Source: Myxococcales bacterium
GTDB taxonomy: Bacteria; Myxococcota; Myxococcia; Myxococcales; Anaeromyxobacteraceae
Assembly (NCBI GenBank): GCA_021784495.1
Contig: JAJXSQ010000158.1
Span: 1 to 5,707 of the forward strand
DNA length: 5,707 nt
Reading direction: 5' to 3'
Positions 1 to 5,707 of the stretch are shown in pieces. Positions within the stretch are counted from its first letter, which is position 1, and each line of letters opens with the position of its first letter. The position numbers and the translations under genes were made by a program. The notes beneath the pieces are model-generated. The model did not search any database. It was not told where the DNA came from and worked only from the letters and a program-made list of their open reading frames with translations.

Positions 1-1972
1 GGCGGACGTCCCAGCGCGCGCTCCCGGCCGCGGCGCGCAGCAGGCGGCGCGCGCCCGCGCCGGGGAGCCGGCAGGCCAGCCCGACCGCCTCCTTCGCCAC
101 CTCCGCGTCGGCGTGCGCGAGGCCGAGCTCCAGGATGGCGGCCGGCACCGGCCCCAGCTGCCCGAGCGCGTGCAGCGCCGCCAGGACGACGAGCGCCGGC
201 GCCGCCGGCTCGACCGCCAGCGCGGCGATCCGGGGGCCGAGCTCGGGCCGGCCGCAGGCCCCCAGCGCCTCGAGCGCCGCCGCGCGGACCGGCGGCTCCG
301 GGTCCGAGAGGGCGCCGGTGAGCGCGCCGATCGCCCCGGCGCAGAGCGGGTGCTCCCCCTCCGCGGGATCGCCGAGCCGCCCCTCGGCGTTGGCGAGCGC
401 CAGCTCGGCGAAGGCGCGGGCGGACGCGGCGCGGACCGGCCAGGCCGGGTCCGCGAGGGCGGCGATGAGCTCGGGCACGTGCTCCCCGGCGAGGAGCCCG
501 CGCCGGCCCAGCGCGGCCACCGCGGCGGCGGCCGCCATGCGCCGGACGATCGACGGGGCCCGCAGCCCGGCGCGGATCAGGCGGAGATCCTCCCCCTCGC
601 CGACCGCGCCGAGGATCCGGTACAGGACGGCGGACGGCCCGGTGCTGGCGCGGGCCCGGCACTCGATGAGCACCGCCCGCGCCCCCGCCTCCGAGCGCTG
701 CGCGATCCGGATGAGCGCCGCCGCGGCGACGCCGGCGAGCGCGGCCTGATCGTCGTCGAGGAGCCCGCCGAGCGGCCCGACCGCGCGCGGGTCCCCGAGC
801 CGGCCGAGCGCGGCGACCGCCTCCGCCTGCACCTCGGGATCCGCGTCGCCCGCCTCGTCGACCAGCGCCTGGAGCGCCGCCGGGCTCCCGGTCGCCGCCA
901 GGATGCCGTGGACGGTGATCCGCGCCAGGGGCACCAGCTCCGGGAGCACCCGCGAGAGCTCGGCCACCAGCTCCGAGCCGCGCGGGATCGCCTCCAGGGC
1001 CTCCTCGACCAGCGGCCGGTGGCGGTCCACGGCGGCCAGCCGGGCGAGCGCCGGCGCGTGGCGCGCCTCGCCGACGAAGCCGAGCGCCACCACCTCGCCG
1101 GCGACGGCCTGGGGATCCTCCGCGGCGAGCGCGGCGCCGCAGACGTCGGCGACCTCCGGCTCCCGCGCGGCGAGCGCGCGCAGGGCGCGGGCCAGCGGGG
1201 CGAGCTCGGAGAGGGGGCGTCGGGCGCGCTGCTGGCCGACCGCCGACAGCGCCGCCTCCCGCGCCATCCGCCCCCGCTCCACGAGGCCGGCGGCGAGCAG
1301 GTCGAGGGCCGCGTCGTCGTCGCTCGCGGCCAGCGAGCGGTAGACGGCGGGGCGCAGCCCGCGCTCGGCCATCAGCCGCGCGAGCCGGTAGACCGGCGGC
1401 GCCACCCGGAGCGCGGCCAGCGCCTCGAGCGCGGCCGCGCGCAGCGTGGCGTCGTCGGAGTCGAGGGCGGCGAGGAGTGCCGCCGCGGCCTCGGGCCCGC
1501 CGGTCCGCCCCAGCGCCTCCGCCGCCGCCGCCCGGACGTTCGGGTCCTCGTCGGCGAGCCGGGCGGTGAGCGCCGGGACCGCCCGCCGATCGCCGATGGC
1601 CCCGAGGACCGGCAGCACCGCGAGGCGGAGGCCGACGTCCGCGACCGCGAGGCGCTCGACGAGCGGGCCGAGCGCCGCCCCGCCCAGGCGGACGAGCGCC
1701 GCCGCCGCCGCGTCCCGTCCGCCGGCCGAGTCGCCGGCGTCGAGCCGCTCCAGGAGGACGGGGAGCGCCGGCCCCGGGTCGGAGAGGGAGCCGAGCCGCT
1801 CCACCGCGCCGGTGCGGACCCTCCAGCTCTCGTCGCCGAGCGCCGCGAAGAGCGCGACCAGATCGGCCGGACGGGACGGGTCGAGCTCCAGGACCGCGCG
1901 GTAGCGCGCCTCCTCGTCCCCGGCGCGCGCCCAGGTCCGCCCCCCTCCCGCCGTGGTCCCGCCCCCGGTCAC
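1..1972 (-). CDS. HEAT-repeat protein, 3' end outside window
   Basis: The minus-strand frame is open from a GTG at 1972-1970 to the left edge: 657 complete codons and no stop. After a Gly/Thr-rich start (1-18) the protein is almost wholly Ala/Leu-rich helical pairs of about 30 residues, typical of HEAT or PBS-lyase-like repeats. Clear units include LADEDPNVRAAAAEALGRTG (139-158), LDSDDATLRAAALEALAAL (170-188), DADPEVQAEAVAALGRLGDP (376-395), LADPAWPVRAASARAFAEL (506-524) and LSDPEPPVRAAALEALGACG (555-574). The [DE]-P-x-V-R-x-A-A-x-x-A-L pattern recurs; the stretch about 250-360 is more degenerate. No signal peptide, membrane segment or catalytic motif is seen. Such superhelical proteins usually act as protein-binding scaffolds. 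The GTG overlaps the cheW TGA (GTGA), so it is probably co-translated with the Che core. In Myxococcus xanthus Che7 a HEAT-repeat protein (Cpc7) is, from memory, a partner of the response regulator; a similar role here is a guess. A long plus-strand frame opposite is composition-driven. Confidence 0.88.
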   Translation of the reverse strand, partial: MTGGGTTAGGGRTWARAGDEEARYRAVLELDPSRPADLVALFAALGDESWRVRTGAVERLGSLSDPGPALPVLLERLDAGDSAGGRDAAAAALVRLGGAALGPLVERLAVADVGLRLAVLPVLGAIGDRRAVPALTARLADEDPNVRAAAAEALGRTGGPEAAAALLAALDSDDATLRAAALEALAALRVAPPVYRLARLMAERGLRPAVYRSLAASDDDAALDLLAAGLVERGRMAREAALSAVGQQRARRPLSELAPLARALRALAAREPEVADVCGAALAAEDPQAVAGEVVALGFVGEARHAPALARLAAVDRHRPLVEEALEAIPRGSELVAELSRVLPELVPLARITVHGILAATGSPAALQALVDEAGDADPEVQAEAVAALGRLGDPRAVGPLGGLLDDDQAALAGVAAAALIRIAQRSEAGARAVLIECRARASTGPSAVLYRILGAVGEGEDLRLIRAGLRAPSIVRRMAAAAAVAALGRRGLLAGEHVPELIAALADPAWPVRAASARAFAELALANAEGRLGDPAEGEHPLCAGAIGALTGALSDPEPPVRAAALEALGACGRPELGPRIAALAVEPAAPALVVLAALHALGQLGPVPAAILELGLAHADAEVAKEAVGLACRLPGAGARRLLRAAAGSARWDVR

Positions 1973-2523
1973 GCGCCCCTCGACGCCGCGGCCTGCGCCC
2001 GCGCCGCCTCGATCTCGCCCGGCCCGACCGGCTCCAGGAGCGCCTTCACGTCGAGGAGGAGCCGCAGCCGGGTGCCCGCCCGCCCGCCCGCGGCCGGGGC
2101 CGCCTCGTCGCCGCCGCACACGCCCAGGAAGAACCGGGGGGAGTCGAGGCCCACGAGCGCCGGGGCCGGCCGGATCTCCGACCGCGGGATGCGCAGCACC
2201 TCGCAGACCTCGTCGACGGCGAGGCAGATCCGGCGCCCCCCCACGTGGACCACGATGAACTTGGCCTGGCGCGTCGGCGGGGCGGTGGGGAGGCCGAACC
2301 GGCGCCGCACGTCGACGATCGGGAGCACCTCCCCGCGGAGGCGGACCACCCCCTCCACGAACGCGGGGGCGCGCGGCACCGGGGTGATGGGGAGCGGCTG
2401 GATGATCTCCCGCACCCGCATGATGTCCACCGCGTAGTCCTCGCCCCCGACCCGGAAGGTGCAGAGCTGCACCCGGTCCCCGCCGGCCACCTGCGCCGCC
2501 GTCGCCTCCGCGCTCCGCGCCAT
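1969..2523 (-). CDS. cheW: CheW-type coupling protein
   Basis: A 184-residue protein that is essentially one CheW domain. The SH3-like CheW fold runs from about 17 (RVQLCTFRVGGEDYAVDIM) to about 165, with IQPLPITPVPRAP at 41-53 and the conserved RLRGEVLPIVDVRRRFG at 61-77; Arg63-Gly64 correspond to the CheW loop that binds CheA P5 and receptor tips. A Gly/Ala-rich insertion at 137-150 lies before the last strand (LRLLLDVKALL). The C-terminus is a short Ala-rich tail. It would bridge receptors to the CheA encoded upstream. The ATG is fixed by the TGATG overlap with the preceding gene and a strong GGAGG. The end overlaps the next gene by four bases (GTGA). Sequence similarity to the CheW domain of the preceding gene is evident (for example both have the PxTxVPRAP segment and RGEVxxxxDxRRRxGLP), so the pair may come from an old duplication. 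Confidence 0.95.
   Translation of the reverse strand: MARSAEATAAQVAGGDRVQLCTFRVGGEDYAVDIMRVREIIQPLPITPVPRAPAFVEGVVRLRGEVLPIVDVRRRFGLPTAPPTRQAKFIVVHVGGRRICLAVDEVCEVLRIPRSEIRPAPALVGLDSPRFFLGVCGGDEAAPAAGGRAGTRLRLLLDVKALLEPVGPGEIEAARAQAAASRGA
1978..1981 (-). promoter_or_regulatory. Ribosome binding site of the HEAT-repeat gene
   Basis: GAGG at 1981-1978 on the minus strand lies five bases before the GTG at 1972-1970. It is inside the last cheW codons, which favours this GTG over a later start. The match is short, so the site is only moderately supported. Confidence 0.5.
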
Positions 2524-3524
2524 CAGCCCCTCCCCTCGCCCGCCCGCCGCGGCGGCCTGAGCAGCGCGCCCAGGTCGAGCACGGTGAAGAGCCGGTCCCG
2601 ATCCCGCCCGATCCCCGCGAGGCAGTCGGCCCCCTGGACGCCGAGCCCCTGCGGACAGGGCTCGATGCTCCCCGCGGGCAGGCGGACGACGCTCGACATC
2701 GCGTCGACCAGCACCCCGCAGACCCCCTCGCCGTCGTCCACGATCACGATCCGCCCCCCGTCCGCGGCGGCGCCCGCGGGGAGGCCGAGCCGGCGGCGGG
2801 GGTCGAGGACCGTCACCACCTCGCCGCGCACGGTGACCACGCCGAGCACCCCCGTCGGCGCGCGCGGCACCTCGGTGACCGGCGGTGGGCGGAGCACCTC
2901 GCGGACCCTCTCGATCTCGATCCCGTAGAACTCTCCCGAGAGGTGGAAGGTGAGGTACTCGGCGCGCGGGGCCGTCTCCGGGAGCGCCCGCTCCGGCGCG
3001 GAGGCGGGCGCGAACCGGCCCAGGTCGGGCCCCGGCTCCCGGGGGTCGTAGAAGAACTCGTCGAGCGGATCGGCGGGGGCGGCGCTCCTGCCGGCCGCGC
3101 CCGGACCCCGGGGCGGGCCGCCCGCGCCGCCGCCCCCCGCTCCCTCCGGATCGGGGTCCGCCGCCGCGTCCGCCTCCGGGGCGGGATCGCCGTCCGGGCG
3201 CCAGGTGACGAAGCGCTTGTCCGGCGCGTGGGGCAGGCCCGCCACGCGCCGCGTCAGCTCCTCCTCGATCCGGCGCGCCTCCTCGGATCCGGGGGCCGGG
3301 AAGGGGCGCCGCGCCGGACCGAGCGCCTCGGCGGAGCGGGCGGGCTCGGCGAGGTCCGGCGGCGCGGCAACGCGGGGCGGCCCGGCGACGTCCGGCGGCG
3401 CGGTGAGCTCCGGGGGCGCGGCGGCCGCCACCGGCGACCCCGCGGGCAGGATCGCTCGAGCCCGTTCGGCCTCCCGGGCCTCCGCGCGCTCCCGCGCCTT
3501 CCGCCTGATCTCGAGGAAGTCCAT
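2523..3524 (-). CDS. CheW-domain adaptor with long low-complexity N-terminal tail
   Basis: The protein has 333 residues, about twice a normal CheW. Residues 1-24 are a highly charged predicted helix (MDFLEIRRKARERAEAREAE). Residues about 27-185 are rich in Pro, Ala and Gly and look disordered; they include four 6-residue repeats (37-60), a charged patch with a conserved-looking segment at 80-108 (EEARRIEEELTRRVAGLPHA, then DKRFVTW), a Gly run near 128-136 and an acidic-aromatic DEFFYD at 155-160. The CheW domain covers about 188-324, with VRGEVVTVLD at 232-241, matching the conserved LRG segment that in CheW contacts CheA and receptors. CheW couples receptors to CheA in the cytoplasmic array. 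The ATG follows the ATPase stop by 16 nt and has no clear Shine-Dalgarno sequence; no better start exists. Its stop overlaps the next gene by one base. The CheW domain is firm; the tail's job is unknown, perhaps a tether or partner-binding region. Confidence 0.93.
   Translation of the reverse strand: MDFLEIRRKARERAEAREAERARAILPAGSPVAAAAPPELTAPPDVAGPPRVAAPPDLAEPARSAEALGPARRPFPAPGSEEARRIEEELTRRVAGLPHAPDKRFVTWRPDGDPAPEADAAADPDPEGAGGGGAGGPPRGPGAAGRSAAPADPLDEFFYDPREPGPDLGRFAPASAPERALPETAPRAEYLTFHLSGEFYGIEIERVREVLRPPPVTEVPRAPTGVLGVVTVRGEVVTVLDPRRRLGLPAGAAADGGRIVIVDDGEGVCGVLVDAMSSVVRLPAGSIEPCPQGLGVQGADCLAGIGRDRDRLFTVLDLGALLRPPRRAGEGRG
2529..2533 (-). promoter_or_regulatory. Ribosome binding site of the compact cheW
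   Basis: GGAGG lies at 2533-2529 on the minus strand, inside the purine run GAGGGGAGGGG, five bases before the ATG at 2523-2521. It lies within the last codons of the upstream CheW-domain gene, whose TGA shares its A with this ATG (TGATG), so the two are very likely translationally coupled. Confidence 0.75.
3345..3416 (-). repeat. 18-bp in-frame tandem repeat, four copies
   Basis: Four consecutive degenerate 18-bp units encode PPELTA, PPDVAG, PPRVAA and PPDLAE, residues 37-60 of the long CheW. Two units 36 bp apart share the plus-strand string tccggcggcgcgg exactly. The consensus PPxhxx (h is Leu or Val) suggests a proline-rich extended linker that grew by local duplication. Confidence 0.75.
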
Positions 3525-3540
3525 GGCCCGAGGGGCGACT

Positions 3541-4365
3541 CTACCGCGCCGCCGGTGGCCCGCCCAGGAAGGCGCGCAGGTCGGCGGCGGCGGCCTCGAC
3601 CAGCGCCGCGTCGATCCCCACCGCGTCCCGGGCGAACCCCTCGAGGAGCGCGCTGGCGGCGAGCTGGTTCACCCGGCGCGGCAGCCCGCCCGAGAGCCGG
3701 TGGATGGCCGCGACGGCGCCGTCGTCGAAGAGCGGCGCGGCGCGTCCGGCGACCAGGAGCCGGTGGACCAGGTAGCGCCCGGTCTCGGCCTCGTCGAGGG
3801 CGCCCACGTGGTAGGCGACGCCGATCCGCTGGGCGAACGGCTCCCCGCCCCGCTCGCGGATCCGCTCGCGCAGCTCCGGCTGGCCGACGAGGAGGAGCCC
3901 CACCAGCCCCCGGTCGTCGGCCGCGAGGTTGGTGAGGAGCCTCAGCTCGTCGAAGGCGGCGCGCCCGGCGAGGAGCTGCGCCTCGTCGATCACCACCACC
4001 GGGAAGAGCCCCTCGGCGTCGAGCCGGCCGAGGCGGTCGCCGAGGGCCGACCAGACGTCGGACTTCCGGCGACCGGGCGCGATCCCGAACCCCTCGGCGA
4101 TCGCCGCGAGGAGCTGCGCCGGCGGCAGGGCCGGGTTCACCACGAAGGAGAAGCGGCAGGCGTCCGCGAACCGGTCGACCAGGGCCCGGGAGAGGGTGGT
4201 CTTGCCGGCCCCCACCTCCCCGGTGAGGACCGCGACCTCGCGCTCCTCGACCGCGTGGGAGAGCCGGGCGAGCGCCTCCGCGTGCTGCCGCGACGGGAAC
4301 AGGAACGCCGGATCGGGCGTCTTCGAGAACGGCTTCCGGACGAGGCCGAAGTGCTCGAGGTACAC
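3541..4365 (-). CDS. Short ExeA/GspA-type AAA ATPase
   Basis: This is a 274-residue P-loop ATPase. The N-terminus (MYLEHFGLVRKPFSKTPDP, then FLF) is the signature of the ExeA/GspA family, which includes secretion-associated and exopolysaccharide/exosortase-associated ATPases. Walker A is at 49-56 (GEVGAGKT), Walker B at 123-130 (VVVIDEAQ), a sensor-1-like LLVGQPEL at 158-165, and a sensor-2-like GGLPRRVNQL at 226-235, so the ATPase core looks complete. Unlike long ExeA proteins it has no transmembrane segment and no C-terminal peptidoglycan-binding domain; it stops soon after the AAA lid, so it is probably soluble. The GTG start is chosen because the family N-terminus begins exactly there and an AGGAG lies six bases upstream. 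It sits 9 nt after cheA and 16 nt before a CheW-domain gene. The fold is certain, but the role in a chemosensory operon is not known to me; localisation or assembly of the array, or a link to secretion or polysaccharide export, are guesses. Confidence 0.92.
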   Translation of the reverse strand: MYLEHFGLVRKPFSKTPDPAFLFPSRQHAEALARLSHAVEEREVAVLTGEVGAGKTTLSRALVDRFADACRFSFVVNPALPPAQLLAAIAEGFGIAPGRRKSDVWSALGDRLGRLDAEGLFPVVVIDEAQLLAGRAAFDELRLLTNLAADDRGLVGLLLVGQPELRERIRERGGEPFAQRIGVAYHVGALDEAETGRYLVHRLLVAGRAAPLFDDGAVAAIHRLSGGLPRRVNQLAASALLEGFARDAVGIDAALVEAAAADLRAFLGGPPAAR

Positions 4366-4371
4366 CTGCCG

Positions 4372-4376
4372 CTCCT
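4372..4376 (-). promoter_or_regulatory. Ribosome binding site of the AAA ATPase, overlapping the cheA stop
   Basis: On the minus strand AGGAG runs from 4376 to 4372, six nucleotides before the GTG at 4365-4363. Its first bases are part of the cheA TAG stop (4377-4375). This supports the GTG start and suggests that ribosomes finishing cheA pass directly to the ATPase gene. Confidence 0.7.
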
Positions 4377-5707
4377 AGCCCGCCTCGGCCGGCGACTCGA
4401 TCGTTCGCTCGCCGGCCACCACGTCCTCGATGATCGCCCCGACGTCGAGCACCAGCACGGTGCGGCGGTTGCCGAGGTCGGTGGCCCCGGAGATGCCGCG
4501 GGTCCCGCGCAGGAGGCGGCCGAGCGGCTTGGTGACGATGTCCTGCTGCCCGACCAGCTCGTCCACGGCGATCCCGAGCCGCTCCTGCGCCAGCCCGACC
4601 ACCACCACGAAGAACGGGTCCACCGGGCGCTCCCCGGGGAGGGCGAAGTGGCGGGCCAGCCGGATGATCGGCAGGGTCGCGCCGCGGAGGGTGAGCACCT
4701 CCCGGGTGGAGAGGGTGCGCAGGTCGGCGCTCCGGACCTCGAGGATCTCCAGCACCGAGTTGAGCGGGATCGCGTACACCCGCCCGGCCGCCGAGACGAC
4801 CAGCGCCCGCACGATGGCGAGGGTCACCGGGAGGGTGATCTCGAAGCGGGTCCCCGCCCCGCGCTCGCTCTGCAGGTCGATGATCCCGGAGAGGGCGGCG
4901 ATGTTGTTCTTCACCACGTCCATGCCGACGCCGCGGCCGGAGAGGCTCGTCACCTGGCGGGCCGTGGAGAACCCCGGGACGAAGATGAGGTTCATCACCT
5001 CGCGCCGGCCGAGCTCCGCGAGGGCCGCGGCGCTCGCCAGACCCCGCGCCACCGCCACCTCGCGGATCCGCTCCTCGTCGATGCCGCCGCCGTCGTCGGA
5101 GACGACGATCCGGACGTGGTTCCCGCGCTGGGCGGCCGCGAGCGTCACCCGGCCCGCGCGCGGCTTCCCGAGCCGGGCGCGCACCTCGGGCGGCTCGATC
5201 GCGTGGTCGATCGCGTTCCGGATGAGGTGCATGAGGGGATCGGAGAGCTCCTCGACGATCAGCTTGTCGAGCTCGACGTCCCCGCCCGCCACGTCGAAGT
5301 CGATCTCCTTGCCGACCTCGCGCGCCAGCTTCCGCACCATCCGGGTCAGCTTGTCGAAGACCTGCTCCAGCGGGACCATCCGGACCTCGAGGATGCCTCC
5401 CTGGATCTCGTCGAGCTTGCGCTCGAGCGTCCGGTTCGCCCGCTGGAGCTCGGCCGCGAGCGGGGAGCCGGCTCCGTCCGCCTTGAGCCGCTCGGCGATG
5501 CCGAGGAGCGCCGACTTGACCAGGACGAGGTCGCCGACGACGTTCATGAGCCGGTCGAGCTTCCCGATGTCCACCCGCACCGACTGCGACGCGGAGCGGA
5601 GGGAGGTGGTCTCGACCTCGGCGGCCGCCCCGCCGGCGGCGGGGTGGCCCGCAGCGGACGGGCCGGCGCCGGGGGCGTCGGCGGCGGGCGCCCCGGGGAT
5701 GGGGGGG
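4375..5707 (-). CDS. cheA: Chemotaxis histidine kinase CheA, C-terminal part (5' end outside window)
   Basis: CheA autophosphorylates on a histidine in its P1 domain in response to receptor/CheW input and passes the phosphate to response regulators; it acts in cytoplasmic face receptor arrays. The frame is open to the right edge, giving 443 complete codons. In-window residues 1-42 are an Ala/Pro/Gly-rich linker. P3 dimerisation starts near 43 (VRVDIGKLDRLMNVVGDLVL). The P4 ATPase has an N box at about 160-171 (HLIRNAIDHAIE), G1 at 204-210 (DDGGGID), an F-type motif FVPGFST at 242-248 and G2 GRGVGMD at 257-263, so the ATP site looks intact. P5, the CheW-like receptor-coupling domain, covers about 296-432. 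It ends in TAG with no fused receiver domain. P1 and P2 are not visible, so the phosphorylated histidine cannot be checked. A GTG at 5580 sits inside the P3 start and is not believable as the true start. The family assignment is firm; which Che system it belongs to is unknown. Confidence 0.96.
   Translation of the reverse strand, partial: PPIPGAPAADAPGAGPSAAGHPAAGGAAAEVETTSLRSASQSVRVDIGKLDRLMNVVGDLVLVKSALLGIAERLKADGAGSPLAAELQRANRTLERKLDEIQGGILEVRMVPLEQVFDKLTRMVRKLAREVGKEIDFDVAGGDVELDKLIVEELSDPLMHLIRNAIDHAIEPPEVRARLGKPRAGRVTLAAAQRGNHVRIVVSDDGGGIDEERIREVAVARGLASAAALAELGRREVMNLIFVPGFSTARQVTSLSGRGVGMDVVKNNIAALSGIIDLQSERGAGTRFEITLPVTLAIVRALVVSAAGRVYAIPLNSVLEILEVRSADLRTLSTREVLTLRGATLPIIRLARHFALPGERPVDPFFVVVVGLAQERLGIAVDELVGQQDIVTKPLGRLLRGTRGISGATDLGNRRTVLVLDVGAIIEDVVAGERTIESPAEAG

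Noticed and set aside
113..2437. A 774-codon plus-strand open frame opposite the HEAT-repeat and cheW genes
   Set aside because: Its translation is an Arg/Glu/Gly/Pro-rich string without any recognisable domain, and it spans the junction of two convincing minus-strand genes. Very high GC makes stop codons rare, so long antisense frames are expected.
3525..3540. Possible terminator or promoter in the only intergenic gap
   Set aside because: Sixteen nucleotides, with no hairpin plus T-run and no promoter-like AT-rich element.
2943..3935. A 330-codon plus-strand frame opposite the tailed CheW and the ATPase
   Set aside because: Arg/Pro/Gly-rich low-complexity translation crossing a real intergenic junction; the opposite strand encodes clear CheW and AAA domains.
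3929..4378. A 149-codon plus-strand frame opposite the ATPase
   Set aside because: It lies wholly opposite the Walker A and Walker B coding region and shows no domain of its own.
5578..5580. GTG as a possible cheA start
   Set aside because: It falls right at the start of the P3 helix, the frame is open upstream to the window edge with a linker-like Ala/Pro/Gly sequence, and no ribosome binding site is evident, so this is an internal valine codon.
5695..5707. G-rich run at the right edge as a possible regulatory or G-quadruplex element
   Set aside because: It is in frame as proline codons of the cheA linker and is cut by the window end, so nothing beyond codon bias can be supported.

Overview
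The window is part of one tightly packed minus-strand operon encoding a CheA-type chemosensory (ACF-like or chemotaxis) signalling module. In transcription order (high to low coordinates) it holds: the 3' part of cheA (P3 dimerisation, P4 ATPase and P5 CheW-like domains); a short ExeA/GspA-type AAA ATPase; a long CheW-domain protein with a roughly 185-residue low-complexity N-terminal tail; a compact second CheW; and the first 657 codons of a HEAT-repeat protein that runs off the left edge.

The DNA is extremely GC-rich, and nearly every third codon position is G or C. With the family content (several CheW, HEAT-repeat and ExeA-like proteins together) this suggests a Myxococcota/deltaproteobacterial genome, perhaps Anaeromyxobacter-like. 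That is an inference from composition and gene style, not a proven assignment. Because of the high GC, long spurious ORFs occur opposite the real genes. The largest (113-2437, plus strand) is a shadow of the HEAT-repeat and CheW genes.

Layout: 5707-4375 cheA (5' end outside the window); 4365-3541 AAA ATPase (GTG start, ribosome binding site overlapping the cheA stop); a 16-nt gap; 3524-2523 long CheW; 2523-1969 CheW (TGATG overlap); 1972-1 HEAT-repeat protein (GTGA overlap, 3' end outside the window). No stretch above 16 nt is non-coding, and no promoter, terminator, RNA gene, mobile element or CRISPR array is visible.

How the parts may work together: CheA and the two CheW proteins would form the kinase-adaptor core of a receptor array. 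The AAA ATPase and the HEAT-repeat protein are not standard chemotaxis components. Their coupling to the core suggests accessory roles such as localisation, assembly or output scaffolding, and this is the most interesting aspect of the window. No receptor, CheY, CheB, CheR or CheD is present here, so the output cannot be named.
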